Shown here: piece after piece, positions 44,577 through 53,501 of the stretch
How positions within the stretch are numbered: position 1 is the first letter of the stretch
Layout: each line of letters starts with the position of its first letter
Assembly: GCF_018917525.1 (NCBI RefSeq)
Contig: NZ_JAHLOS010000029.1
Coordinates: 1 to 60,159, forward strand
Direction: 5' to 3'
Length of the DNA stretch: 60,159 bases
Origin: Enterococcus raffinosus
GTDB lineage: Bacteria > Bacillota > Bacilli > Lactobacillales > Enterococcaceae
Made by a program: the position numbers and the translations under genes
The notes under the pieces: generated by a model
Seen by the model: only the letters and a program-made list of their open reading frames with translations
The model's database searches: none
Told to the model about the DNA's origin: nothing

Positions 44577-45044
44577 ATGAAATACTCGATGCAATTCAGC
44601 GATGCCATACATATTCTTGCTTACATTGAGATTTATAAGGATACGGACTTTCTTTCAAGTGATATGATCGCAAAAAGTGTAGAAACAAATCCTGCGAATG
44701 TCCGAAGAATTATGAGCCAACTAAAAAAAGCAAACTTGATCATTACCCAGATAGGAAAACCAAAGCCGCTTCTTGCCAAATCACCTGCAGAAATCACTTT
44801 ACTAGACGTTTATAAAAGCATTGAAGGAAATACCAATCTGATTCAAGTTGATCCCAAAACAAATCCGGATTGTATCGTCGGAGCAAATATTCAGGAAGTA
44901 TTGGCAGAAAATTATGATCGATTGCAAAAGAAAGTCGAAGAAGAAATGCGAGGAATCACTTTAGACTCTCTAATCCATAAAATCGCCAACCTAGAAATTG
45001 AGAAACGACCTCAAAATAGGACCATTATCAGTGATTATCTTTAA
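44577..45044 (+). CDS. Rrf2-family (YwnA-like) transcriptional regulator
   Basis: The 155-residue protein has the Rrf2 winged helix (SDAIHILAYIEIYKD; MIAKSVETNPANVRRIMSQLKKANLI, about residues 30-55) and a dimerisation helix. Only one Cys (PDCIVGAN) is in the region where iron-sulphur Rrf2 proteins have three, so it probably senses by a thiol or small ligand, like YwnA. ATG 44577 has GAAAGGA upstream. It likely represses the divergent quinone reductase and itself. Confidence 0.87.
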   Translation: MKYSMQFSDAIHILAYIEIYKDTDFLSSDMIAKSVETNPANVRRIMSQLKKANLIITQIGKPKPLLAKSPAEITLLDVYKSIEGNTNLIQVDPKTNPDCIVGANIQEVLAENYDRLQKKVEEEMRGITLDSLIHKIANLEIEKRPQNRTIISDYL

Positions 45045-45419
45045 TCTAAAAAATATGCAGGAATTCTCTTTCAGCAGTGATATTGTTTGACCCTTTTTTC
45101 AGACGAAAAAATGAGACTGTTCATAAAAAAAAGATGACTTCAATTTCCGAGTAAGAAATTTGAAATCATCTTTTTATTTATGAAATACTGTTTTTATAGT
45201 ATTCTCTACTTTAAAATATCAAACGAATTATTTTGATTAACAAAAAGACTTTTGCTACAGCCTTCCCGTAAGAGTAGTAATTAATTGTAAATCGTAGTAA
45301 CAAGTAAATCCGATTTAAAATTCTCTAACAGTTCTTTTGTGAAGCTCCTAGAAAACCTTGCGAATTTCATAAGTAGGAAATCCTTCTTTAGAAAAGGAAT
45401 TGAGTCACAACAAATACCT
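45045..45419. other. Intergenic region with a strong terminator
   Basis: No gene is seen. The stretch holds the terminator at 45126-45177 and a second inverted repeat, AATACT-N8-AGTATT, around 45184-45202. Confidence 0.55.
45126..45177 (+). terminator. Terminator after the Rrf2 gene
   Basis: AAAAAGATGACTTCAA and TTGAAATCATCTTTTT arms (one mismatch), then more T. Confidence 0.7.
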
Positions 45420-46229
45420 TTACTCCTCTACTCGTCTGCTCATGATTCTTTTGAGTGTTTTTTCTCTGATTTCGATGCTTTCTGAAGCGTGTTGATTGTT
45501 TTCATAAATATCAACGATCAATCCGGAGATATACATTTGGCTCATTCTCCCAGGTACAGGTGAATTGAACAACTCATCATAAGAACTTTGCAGCACAACA
45601 TTACTCAGCTTCGCGATAGGAGATAGCAAATAATTGGTAATACCGATAACTGTTACGTCGTTTTCTTTAGCAATGTTGATCGTATCAATCAGATCCGCTG
45701 TTCTGCCGGTTAAAGAAAAAACGATAAGCAGATCATCTGACGTCATTACCGTTGCCGCATTGATTTGAAAATCGGAATCTAACAGGGCTGTTGATTGTAC
45801 ACCGTTTCTTAAAAGTAGTTTCTCCAAATCCGTTGCCGCTAAGCCGCTTTGACCTTTGCCAAGAATATAAATATGGCGTTTCTCTTCGATTAAACGCACG
45901 ACTTCACGATAGTCATTTTTGTCAACTAGCTCATGGGTTCTATCCAGAGTTTCTTTGATTTTGTTCAACAGGTCGGTGTTATTGAAGCTGTCATGCTCCA
46001 GCTTGACATTGTTTTTAGCAATCGAGATTTTTAAATCAGTAAAGCCGGAAAAGCCCACCTTTTTACAAAGTCGATTGATCGTTGCATCGCCAACATTCAA
46101 GAGTTGCTTCAAATCACTGATCGTGTTGTGAATGACCTTGTCTTTGTTTGAGACGATATAGTCTGCCACTTTTCGCTCAGATTTGGTTAATTCGTCATAA
46201 TGATTGTTTATCATATCAACAGCATTCAT
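45420..46229 (-). CDS. RpiR-family regulator of mannose-type PTS operon 2
   Basis: The 269-residue protein has the RpiR helix-turn-helix (TISDLKQLLNVGDATINRLCKKVGF, about residues 35-60) and a SIS domain (IYILGKGQSGLAATDLE; LLIVFSLTGRTADLI; VTVIGITNY). It is the last gene of the EIIB-EIIC-EIID-EIIA operon, 31 bases after EIIA, so it is co-expressed with its targets and probably responds to the phosphorylated sugar. The palindrome at 49917-49937 before the first operon gene is a candidate binding site. Confidence 0.9.
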   Translation of the reverse strand: MNAVDMINNHYDELTKSERKVADYIVSNKDKVIHNTISDLKQLLNVGDATINRLCKKVGFSGFTDLKISIAKNNVKLEHDSFNNTDLLNKIKETLDRTHELVDKNDYREVVRLIEEKRHIYILGKGQSGLAATDLEKLLLRNGVQSTALLDSDFQINAATVMTSDDLLIVFSLTGRTADLIDTINIAKENDVTVIGITNYLLSPIAKLSNVVLQSSYDELFNSPVPGRMSQMYISGLIVDIYENNQHASESIEIREKTLKRIMSRRVEE

Positions 46230-46260
46230 TGTGTTCGTTCCTTTAACAGTTATATTTTCC

Positions 46261-46662
46261 TCACAGATTTAGGCTTTCATTCAAATTTATGATACCATCT
46301 TTTCCTACCTTAATCATATCATTAAAATCAATTGTTTCCGCCCTTAATTGGCTATATTCTAAAACCATCGGCAGATTCATTCCGGTGACGATCTGAAGTT
46401 TGCCCTTATACTTAGGATCGGTCAGCAATCGTGCCACCACATTCGCCGGCGTCCCAAAGGCAAGATCACAAAAAACGACCACACCGTCTCCTGAATCAAT
46501 AGAAGCAATTTTTTGAACTAAATGCTCATTAAACTCCGAAATGTCCTGCCCTGCGGATAACGATAAAACAGCTAATTGCTCCAATTTTCCTGAAAACAAT
46601 TCTAGCGATTCTCTCATGCCCTCAGCCAATCCGCCATGACTGACTAATAAAATTCCCTTCAT
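46261..46662 (-). CDS. PTS mannose-family EIIA component (operon 2)
   Basis: The 133-residue EIIA carries phosphate on His9 (GILLVSHGGLAE); VVFCDLAFGTPAN is the second signature. I start at ATG 46662, nine bases after AAAGGA; a GTG two codons earlier is possible. It lies 17 bases after EIID, and its paralogue in operon 1 is clearly diverged. Confidence 0.9.
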   Translation of the reverse strand: MKGILLVSHGGLAEGMRESLELFSGKLEQLAVLSLSAGQDISEFNEHLVQKIASIDSGDGVVVFCDLAFGTPANVVARLLTDPKYKGKLQIVTGMNLPMVLEYSQLRAETIDFNDMIKVGKDGIINLNESLNL

Positions 46663-46679
46663 AGACACAATTCCTTTCC

Positions 46680-47495
46680 CTATACGATTCCAAAGAATGA
46701 CAGCGCGATCGATACGATAATAGTTCCGAAAATAACTTTCGAAATGCTGACTTTTTTCTTCCCAATCAAGAAGTAAAATAAAAACAAGACCAAAATGGCG
46801 AAGAGTCCTGGGATCAGATTGTCAAAATTATCTTGAATCTTCATTTTCGTCTCACCAAATGTCACTGCTAATGGTGTAACCAATGTGACCATCGAAGCAG
46901 TCAGTGCCCCCATCATCATCATGCCAAGAATATTCGCACCCTCCAGTACATCGGTCATCAAGCGAGAGGACAAAACATCCTTGATGGCCTCACGACCTTT
47001 AATATAGGTAAGATTCGTCGTCAAAACAAGCTCGCACATCAAAATAAAATTCCCTAAAAACAGCATTAGCAAACCAAAAAATGACCCGCCCGCTGCCAAG
47101 GTACTCGCCGCTAAAATACACAGTGTTTGCAATGTGCCTGCACTGAATGAATCCCCAAAAGCCGCAACCGGACCCATCAATCCTGTTTTAATCCCAATAA
47201 TTGCCTCATCTGAGATGGTTCCCTCATTGGCCTTTTCTTCTTCCATCGCAAGAACCGTTCCTAAGATCAATCCTCCAGCTGTACAATTCGTGTTGTACAA
47301 AGCCAAATGCCGCTGCAAAGCCTGCTTCAGGTCGTCTTTTGTATCATACAGCTTTTGTAATACAGGCATTAACGCATACGTAAAGGAAATGGACTGCATT
47401 CTTTCATAGTTTAAGGAGATCTCTGTTGAAAAATACCAGCGAAACATCGTTTTATTAATATCCGAACGCGTCAGTTTCTTTTCATTCTTTTCCAT
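46680..47495 (-). CDS. PTS mannose-family EIID component (operon 2)
   Basis: The 271-residue EIID shows TMFRWYFSTEISLNYERMQS near the N-terminus, LGTVLAMEEEKANEG, and MGPVAAFGDSFSAGTL, with four to five membrane segments at the C-terminus. It starts four bases after the EIIC stop (GGGAGGG as ribosome site). The substrate is unknown; the adjacent oxidoreductase suggests a polyol, aminosugar or inositol-like compound. Confidence 0.92.
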   Translation of the reverse strand: MEKNEKKLTRSDINKTMFRWYFSTEISLNYERMQSISFTYALMPVLQKLYDTKDDLKQALQRHLALYNTNCTAGGLILGTVLAMEEEKANEGTISDEAIIGIKTGLMGPVAAFGDSFSAGTLQTLCILAASTLAAGGSFFGLLMLFLGNFILMCELVLTTNLTYIKGREAIKDVLSSRLMTDVLEGANILGMMMMGALTASMVTLVTPLAVTFGETKMKIQDNFDNLIPGLFAILVLFLFYFLIGKKKVSISKVIFGTIIVSIALSFFGIV

Positions 47496-47499
47496 TTGC

Positions 47500-48261
47500 T
47501 TACCCTCCCATTAGCTCAGACAGCTGCTTACGATTCAGCACAGTAATAAAGGCGATCGAAATCGCGATGATCCCAGTTACTAGAGAATTCATACCTAACA
47601 CAGAAACACAGACAAAACCGATAATAATATAAGGGATCAGCCGCGGTTTTCCAATCGAATTAATGATTAGCGCAAACCCAACCGCTGGTAAGACTCCGCC
47701 GGCAACCTCTAGTCCATGCATGATCCATTCTGGAACGACTTCTAAAAGATTCAGCATCACATCTTGACCAAACAATACAACGATAAAAACGGGTAAAAAC
47801 AATAATAAGAAAGAAGTCGCCACCGGATACCAGATTGCTGCTCGAGCGATTCCCTTTGTGTCCACCTTTTCAGCATATTCATCGGCCTTATGAACCAAAG
47901 GAACATTGATGATTTTACGTAAATTCAATAATTGCGCGCCCAAAAGACCTAACGGAACAGCAAAGGCGATCGCCTGCTCCACTGATAAGCCGGTATTTAA
48001 AGCGATGGGAATCATGGTGGCCGCAGCCATCCCTTGATCCGTCGGCAGGTTGCCTCCTGGTGCGATAATCCCTGCAAAAACAGCCGCGATCCCCCCGCCA
48101 ATCATTAGCCCCGATTTGACATCCCCGTAAATCAAACCAGAAATAATCCCGATAAAGATTGGATTTCCAATGAAAAACAGCGCGAAATATCCCCCGATCA
48201 TTCCGCGACTTAACCAATAAACCAGCGCCATTGCAACAGCCATCATTACGCTATTATCCAT
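47500..48261 (-). CDS. PTS mannose-family EIIC component (operon 2)
   Basis: The 253-residue membrane protein has EIIC features: NPIFIGIISGLIYGDVKSGLMIGGGIAAVFAG (residues about 32-63, in two parts), and FAVPLGLLGAQ. Seven or so membrane segments. AGGAGG lies upstream. The 110-base gap to EIIB holds a small stem but no clear terminator. Confidence 0.92.
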   Translation of the reverse strand: MDNSVMMAVAMALVYWLSRGMIGGYFALFFIGNPIFIGIISGLIYGDVKSGLMIGGGIAAVFAGIIAPGGNLPTDQGMAAATMIPIALNTGLSVEQAIAFAVPLGLLGAQLLNLRKIINVPLVHKADEYAEKVDTKGIARAAIWYPVATSFLLLFLPVFIVVLFGQDVMLNLLEVVPEWIMHGLEVAGGVLPAVGFALIINSIGKPRLIPYIIIGFVCVSVLGMNSLVTGIIAISIAFITVLNRKQLSELMGG

Positions 48262-48371
48262 AGTAATTCCTCCTACTGATTTTATTTTCCAGGAAAATAG
48301 GTGTGATTTTCACCACATATCTCACTCCACTAAAATGAAAAATTATTAAAAGTGTGGAACGGACATCCTGC

Positions 48372-48848
48372 CTACTTGATTTTATTCGCAATACTTTCTA
48401 ACGATAATTTTTCATTTTCAGGAATTGGCTGAATATATACCTTCAAGCCTGTTTGTTGAATTTCCTGCAAACAATCAAACTCCTCTTTGGACAATGCCAC
48501 ACCTGATGTCACGAATTGACGATCCTTTCCAGTCTGAACCGCCCCAACATTTATTTCCGACAGACCCACTCCGCTATCTAATGCCTGCTTCGCGTTTTTG
48601 ATGTCTCTGAAGATCAGCATGACATCATCATTTTTCTTATCCAGTGCTGCCTGCAATTCCGCCAAAGAGACGATCTCCACTTCATTTCCTGGGGCGGCCA
48701 TTTTGTAGATATCGCACATGAACGCATCATTTTTCAATTCGTCATCGGCGACGATGATCCGATTCACGGGATAATACTTGATCCACTTTGCTACAACCTG
48801 CCCGTGAATCAATCGGTAGTCTATTCTGACAATTTTCTGCTTTGCCAT
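48372..48848 (-). CDS. PTS mannose-family EIIB component (operon 2)
   Basis: The 158-residue EIIB has the acceptor His15 in RIDYRLIHGQVVAKW and the core IIVADDELKNDAFM. It lies 29 bases after the Gfo/Idh/MocA gene, with AGAGAGG as ribosome site, so the dehydrogenase leads the operon. Confidence 0.92.
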   Translation of the reverse strand: MAKQKIVRIDYRLIHGQVVAKWIKYYPVNRIIVADDELKNDAFMCDIYKMAAPGNEVEIVSLAELQAALDKKNDDVMLIFRDIKNAKQALDSGVGLSEINVGAVQTGKDRQFVTSGVALSKEEFDCLQEIQQTGLKVYIQPIPENEKLSLESIANKIK

Positions 48849-48877
48849 CGTTCCTCTCTCCTTTTTTCTTTTTTTGA

Positions 48878-49891
48878 CTAAAGTTTCACTCGGTCACCTA
48901 TTTCCAAACTCTTATGAATCGCCTCGGTCACTCTTGCTGCCTGCAGTCCATCATACACATCTGCCACAAAATCAGAACCATCAATCAAGCAATCAACGAA
49001 ACTATTGATTGGATCTGCCCCAAAACCAACAACTTTATTATTGAAATCATTGAAGAAAAAGACATTCGGTGTATGTGATCTCTCCTTGTCCACCATTTCA
49101 ACTCCACGATCCTGATTGTTGATGCGAATGTATTTTTCTGAAGTCAAAATCGATGTCCGACTATCATTCGCTTTCGCAAATCCTGATGGTAAAACCCAAG
49201 AATTCTCAAGCATCCACGTGCAACCGTTCTCAAAAGCAATCATCGATTGAACACTGTCATACGTATCGACCCCCATGCTAGGTAAGAGTTTCTTTGAACC
49301 AACTGAATAAACTTCGGTAACTTCACAGCCCATATACCACCGCATCAGATCCACACAGTGAACGCCTAAAAAATCAACTGGGTCAGAGGAATTACCCCAT
49401 TTGAACCATTTTGTCGGCACATCAATCATATCGTCCATGTTCATGTATCCGCGAATCGGATAACCGTTTTCAGATTCATTCAACTGATTGAAGGTATAAA
49501 TCGCTGCTGGGTCCCAGCGTTTATGAAAATCAACCGCAACACGCACATTATTTTTCTCGGCCGCCTCCTTAATTGCTGTACAATCTGCCACCGTTATGGC
49601 TAATGGCTTTTCAATCAATACATCAAGCCCATGATTGATACACGCCAGCGCTGGCTCCACATGAAGATGATCAGGTGTCGCGATTGAAACCGCATCCAAT
49701 TTCTCGTTTGCTAACAATTCATCGACAGTTTCATACGTCCTTACACCATACTTCTCTTCCGCCATTTTTCGAATATCCGCACTGAAATCACAAACAGCAG
49801 TTAACTCTACAAATGGATTTTGCTTGTACACATCCACATGATGAATCCCATAAATCCCGACACCAATAACTGCAACATTCAGCTTCTCCAT
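48878..49891 (-). CDS. Gfo/Idh/MocA-family oxidoreductase
   Basis: The 337-residue NAD(P)-dependent dehydrogenase has the Rossmann loop NVAVIGVGIYGIHH at residues 4-17, the family signature EKPLAIT (around 95-101) and a C-terminal substrate domain (DFLGVHCVDLMRWY). Members oxidise inositols, sugars or sugar acids. It is first in an operon with a complete mannose-family PTS and an RpiR gene, so it probably acts on the imported phosphorylated compound. GGAGG precedes the ATG. Confidence 0.9.
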   Translation of the reverse strand: MEKLNVAVIGVGIYGIHHVDVYKQNPFVELTAVCDFSADIRKMAEEKYGVRTYETVDELLANEKLDAVSIATPDHLHVEPALACINHGLDVLIEKPLAITVADCTAIKEAAEKNNVRVAVDFHKRWDPAAIYTFNQLNESENGYPIRGYMNMDDMIDVPTKWFKWGNSSDPVDFLGVHCVDLMRWYMGCEVTEVYSVGSKKLLPSMGVDTYDSVQSMIAFENGCTWMLENSWVLPSGFAKANDSRTSILTSEKYIRINNQDRGVEMVDKERSHTPNVFFFNDFNNKVVGFGADPINSFVDCLIDGSDFVADVYDGLQAARVTEAIHKSLEIGDRVKL

Positions 49892-49916
49892 AAAAATTAT
49901 CCTCCATTTTATTCAA

Positions 49917-49937
49917 TTATGGATTAATTATCCATAA
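49917..49937. promoter_or_regulatory. Palindromic operator upstream of PTS operon 2
   Basis: TTATGGAT-N5-ATCCATAA is a perfect 8-bp palindrome 26 bases upstream of the dehydrogenase start, a likely site for the RpiR protein. A weaker AGAAAT-N8-ATTTCT repeat lies near 49972-49991. Confidence 0.55.
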
Positions 49938-50090
49938 GACAAGTTTAGCAGGTTTTTATTTTATGTCAATATAGAAATGGAGAATAATTTCTGATAACGA
50001 AAAACCAGTAACAAACACAGGTTACACTTGGTGAGTGCACATTGAATGTCGGAAACGCTTTTTAGACTGATACTTCTTATATAGTGAGAA

Positions 50091-50135
50091 CAGACTGTAG
50101 AAAACATCCAGTAATTGGATGCTCCCTACAGTCTG
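50091..50135. terminator. Two-part hairpin after the surface-protein gene
   Basis: CAGACTGTAG/CTACAGTCTG outer arms (10 bp, perfect) and CATCCA/TGGATG inner arms are separated by AAAA and CTCC. There is no T-run on either strand, so it may act as an RNA structure and not a classical terminator. Confidence 0.5.
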
Positions 50136-50214
50136 ATAAAATGAATAGATGCAACTCCGTTCAGTTTTTTTGTAAGCAATCAGCTGTTCCCTTACAGATA
50201 CACCTTATCGTCCA

Positions 50215-51771
50215 TTATTCTGATTTACGTTTCGAACGATTGATCCACACACCAAAGACCGCCGCTGCAATCACTGCTAGACCACCTATCCAGGTAAGGT
50301 AACGTCTTGTCTTTTCCCCAGTGCTTGGATACGTCTTTGCAGAAGACGTGGTTTTGGCTGTTCCGGCTGCTTGATTCGCCGTTCCTCCTGAACTTCTTGA
50401 TCCTGCGGTTGTTGAATTGCTCTTAGCTCCAGAATTCGCTGTTGCCTTGCCGCTTGTCGTAGAAGATGTGGTTGTGCTGGTTGTTGCTGTCGAGGATTGG
50501 GTAGTCTGTGTTGTTTCCGACGAGGAAGTGGTTGTTTCTGTTTCCGAAGTAGAAGGTTCTGTTGCTTCCTTCGTATAGGTAACCGTTACGTCAGAATTTT
50601 CATCCTCGGCCGTCAATCCTGTAACTTCTTCGATTTCTTTCTGATCTGCTGTGTAACCATCAATTTTAGGGCTTGTTACAGCATCAAATGTCGTATCTTC
50701 ATCTTGAGCGGTCCATTCACCATAGGTTACTTCGCCAGTCGCTAGATTTTTCGTTTCTGAGCGGTTAAAGATAACTTTATCGGTATGAACATCGGCCGCT
50801 TTTTTGCCGTTTTCATATAGGTAGTGAATCGTACGTGTTACTTCTTTGCTTTCCTCTTTAACCTCGGATAGATGTTTCACGTGAATAGTGACAGCTTGAT
50901 CCTCGGAATCATTATTGTCGAAAGTACTTGGTACAGAATCGACCGTAACGTTTTCATAGCCTTTGGACAGATAATTATCTGCAATCTTTTGTAAATCAGC
51001 CTGATTCATCGTTAAATTCTCATTCGTAGCGCCACTATCAAAAGTAACGTTTTCTTCCAATGTCTTCCCATCAATATCATCGATAACGTTGTAAACTACC
51101 TTTTGTTGATTACCAGCATAGAAATAATAGACATCTGTTTGTCCATAGCCTTGAATGCCTGGTGCGCCTTCGACATAAGAAGGTACAATTGTCCCATCAG
51201 AGTAATATCTTTTGTCAGCGTATCCTGGATAGGGTACATCATGAGATTCTGTTGCCAAGATACTCTTATCCTCCCACGCATCAACTGTTCCCGAATCCAA
51301 TCCCATGTCTGAAAGGGTCCATTTGAGCTGCATTTTTTGTATCAAAGGCAGTTGATTATTATAGTCCTCTACTAAGGTGTATCCTGATAACTCTTCAGGA
51401 GCTATAGAAGCAGAATCATAAGAAAACGCTCCCGAATCATTGACCTTATTTGTTGGCAATCCTTCCATGGTGATACTGCTAGCTAATTCTCGTCCGTCTA
51501 AATTAAGATAATGAACGTTGACTGCTGTTTTCCTAGCATTAATCTCATTATCCTCAGCTAGTGGTGTTGCCTTTTGTTCTGCCACTTCAGTTTCTGACGC
51601 CATAATTTCTCCAGTTGTCATTTGTTCTTCTTGGCTGTTCGAGTGATTGACTATTTCAGCTGAGGCTGGAATAGCAGCCATTGTTTGTGTAACCATTGGT
51701 ACAGATAACACAAGTAAGGAAGAACAAACCAACATACGTGAAACAATTTCCTGTTTAGTCGTCTTTTTCAT
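50215..51771 (-). CDS. Sortase-anchored MucBP-type surface protein (YPSTG motif)
   Basis: The 518-residue protein has a signal peptide (SRMLVCSSLLVLSVPMVTQ, cleaved near ASA at residue 38), MucBP/MubB2-like modules (VNVHYLNLDGRELA; VVYNVIDDIDGKTLEENVTF; RTIHYLYENGKKAADVHTD), a Thr/Ser-rich wall-spanning stretch (about 395-480), and a sorting signal at 481-485, YPSTG, followed by a membrane segment and a basic tail. YPxTG in place of LPxTG is a known variant in enterococci and lactobacilli. It probably binds mucin or host surfaces. Single-gene unit, with a GTGATA-N6-TATCAC palindrome upstream. Confidence 0.87.
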   Translation of the reverse strand: MKKTTKQEIVSRMLVCSSLLVLSVPMVTQTMAAIPASAEIVNHSNSQEEQMTTGEIMASETEVAEQKATPLAEDNEINARKTAVNVHYLNLDGRELASSITMEGLPTNKVNDSGAFSYDSASIAPEELSGYTLVEDYNNQLPLIQKMQLKWTLSDMGLDSGTVDAWEDKSILATESHDVPYPGYADKRYYSDGTIVPSYVEGAPGIQGYGQTDVYYFYAGNQQKVVYNVIDDIDGKTLEENVTFDSGATNENLTMNQADLQKIADNYLSKGYENVTVDSVPSTFDNNDSEDQAVTIHVKHLSEVKEESKEVTRTIHYLYENGKKAADVHTDKVIFNRSETKNLATGEVTYGEWTAQDEDTTFDAVTSPKIDGYTADQKEIEEVTGLTAEDENSDVTVTYTKEATEPSTSETETTTSSSETTQTTQSSTATTSTTTSSTTSGKATANSGAKSNSTTAGSRSSGGTANQAAGTAKTTSSAKTYPSTGEKTRRYLTWIGGLAVIAAAVFGVWINRSKRKSE

Positions 51772-51822
51772 ATATAAGCCTTCTCTCTAAATTTTTACTG
51801 GATTCGATTCCAATGCTATTAT

Positions 51823-51840
51823 GTGATAATTTTCTATCAC
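51823..51840. promoter_or_regulatory. Palindrome upstream of the surface-protein gene
   Basis: GTGATA-N6-TATCAC lies about 50 bases before the start codon, where a repressor could act. The rest of 51772-52256 holds no gene I can support, only the terminator at 52134-52160. Confidence 0.4.
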
Positions 51841-52133
51841 GAAAACGTCATAATCTATTAAAAATAATAAAATATCCGGCTTGTTTTACTGAATATCAAT
51901 GAAATCAGGTTTATTTCCAAGATTGATTAGCACTATTCTCTCAATCAAAGTGAACGATTCCTTCATTTCATCATTCAACTACCTAAAAAAACAGGACAAG
52001 AATGCGAGTATTTCTAGTCTTTTTCTGAAAGAGACAGTTACAATAAATAATTTTTTATTTTTATGGCACATTTCATTTTTCAAAATAGTTTTCAGTCATA
52101 AAACTACTGATTTAAAATCATTCCAACCAAAAA

Positions 52134-52160
52134 AACAGCATACACCAGAACGGTATGCTG
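52134..52160 (-). terminator. Terminator of the serine hydrolase gene
   Basis: Minus strand: CAGCATAC and GTATGCTG arms around nine bases, then TTTTTTT. Confidence 0.75.
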
Positions 52161-52256
52161 CTATTTAACGCTAGATTTTTATTGATCAAGTTAAAGTTAT
52201 ATGATCAGGTAGTCTATCGAACAAACCATGTTCTATCGTTTGTCCTACCTATCCAA

Positions 52257-53204
52257 TCACACTTTCATAACCAATTCTTCCCATATTATCTGACGAAGCG
52301 GCGACAAAGGATACAGCTCGTGTCCCATTTCATCTGTGGGTTCCAAGGATAACACGCTAATCACTACATTCTTCTTAGGGATCAAAATGCAATATTGCCC
52401 GAGAATCCCCCACATAAATACTAGATCATTGGCCTCATCAATCCATATTTGATAACCATAGCCTGCCTTAACCGGAGGATCGTTAGGCACAAACTCTGTG
52501 CTTTCATAATGTGGAATAAGCATGTCATCAATAAACGCCTCCGGCAAAATACGTTTCCCCTTGTATACTCCCTTATTTAGTAGAAGCTGACCAAAATTCC
52601 CAACCTCATCCACACTTAGCTGCAGCGCATTGGCCGCGATTGTATGCCCCATCGGACAGCTGGTCCATTCGACATTGTGAATTTCCAAAGGTTCAAAAAG
52701 TCGATACCTCAAATACTCTCGCAGATTCTGACCCGATTTCTTTTCGATTAAACAGCCTAAGATATAGGCGTTTGCGTTGTTATACAGAAAAGTCGTTCCC
52801 GGCTCATTAAGAAATGGCGCGTGCTTAAAAAAGTAACGCACCCAATCTCGTTCATGCTTTCGCTCATATCCAGCCCTGCGAAGCATTCGTTCACTCACAC
52901 CCGAAGTCATCGTCAATAAATCTCTAACCGTTATTTTTAAAGCGTTTTTATTCGTGAGGTCGTAGCTCTCTTCCGGAAAACTATCAACAATTCGATCGTC
53001 TAAGGTGATCAATCCTTCTTTGATGGCGATCCCAACACCTGCCGCCGCAAATGTTTTCGAAATAGAATATGCTTCAAATCTTGGCTTTCCCGGAAATCTC
53101 GTCCATTCATCAATAACTTGACCCTCTTTTCGAATCTGAGCAGCAGTAACATACAGCTTCTTTTCCTCTGTCTTCCTTAAAAATCCCTCTACCAATCCTG
53201 TCAT
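52257..53204 (-). CDS. Serine hydrolase, beta-lactamase/class C-like fold
   Basis: The 315-residue protein belongs to the penicillin-binding/beta-lactamase-like serine hydrolases. The nucleophile motif is SISK (AYSISKTFAAAG, about residues 47-50), YNN (FLYNNANAY) is the second, and WGILGQY towards the C-terminus fits the third. No signal peptide or membrane segment is seen, so it is probably a cytosolic esterase, not a wall enzyme or true beta-lactamase. AGGAGG precedes the ATG. It is a single-gene unit; its substrate is unknown. Confidence 0.85.
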   Translation of the reverse strand: MTGLVEGFLRKTEEKKLYVTAAQIRKEGQVIDEWTRFPGKPRFEAYSISKTFAAAGVGIAIKEGLITLDDRIVDSFPEESYDLTNKNALKITVRDLLTMTSGVSERMLRRAGYERKHERDWVRYFFKHAPFLNEPGTTFLYNNANAYILGCLIEKKSGQNLREYLRYRLFEPLEIHNVEWTSCPMGHTIAANALQLSVDEVGNFGQLLLNKGVYKGKRILPEAFIDDMLIPHYESTEFVPNDPPVKAGYGYQIWIDEANDLVFMWGILGQYCILIPKKNVVISVLSLEPTDEMGHELYPLSPLRQIIWEELVMKV

Positions 53205-53501
53205 CGGAACAGCCTCCTAGTTGTTATTTGTCTTGACATCTGCATAAAGTGATCATGGATAGAAAAGCATTGGATTATCTTAGCCGATAAGCTTCAAACA
53301 GTTTTTATATGATTTTTCAATAAAGATAGCATGAAGAATGGTGATGTGTAAATATGTAAAGGATTTTGAATCTATTAATTGAGTCGGTGATCATTTTCAG
53401 CTATACCTAACATGAATTCCTTTTTTAATAGATAACTTTCATTTACGGTTAAACCTAAAATAAACCTGAGAGACAATGTCTCCCAGATTTACTAGAATCT
53501 C

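Larger units (their letters stand above)
49892..50214. other. Intergenic region between PTS operon 2 and the surface protein gene
   Basis: No gene is seen. It holds the operator at 49917-49937 and a two-part perfect stem at 50091-50135. Confidence 0.55.
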
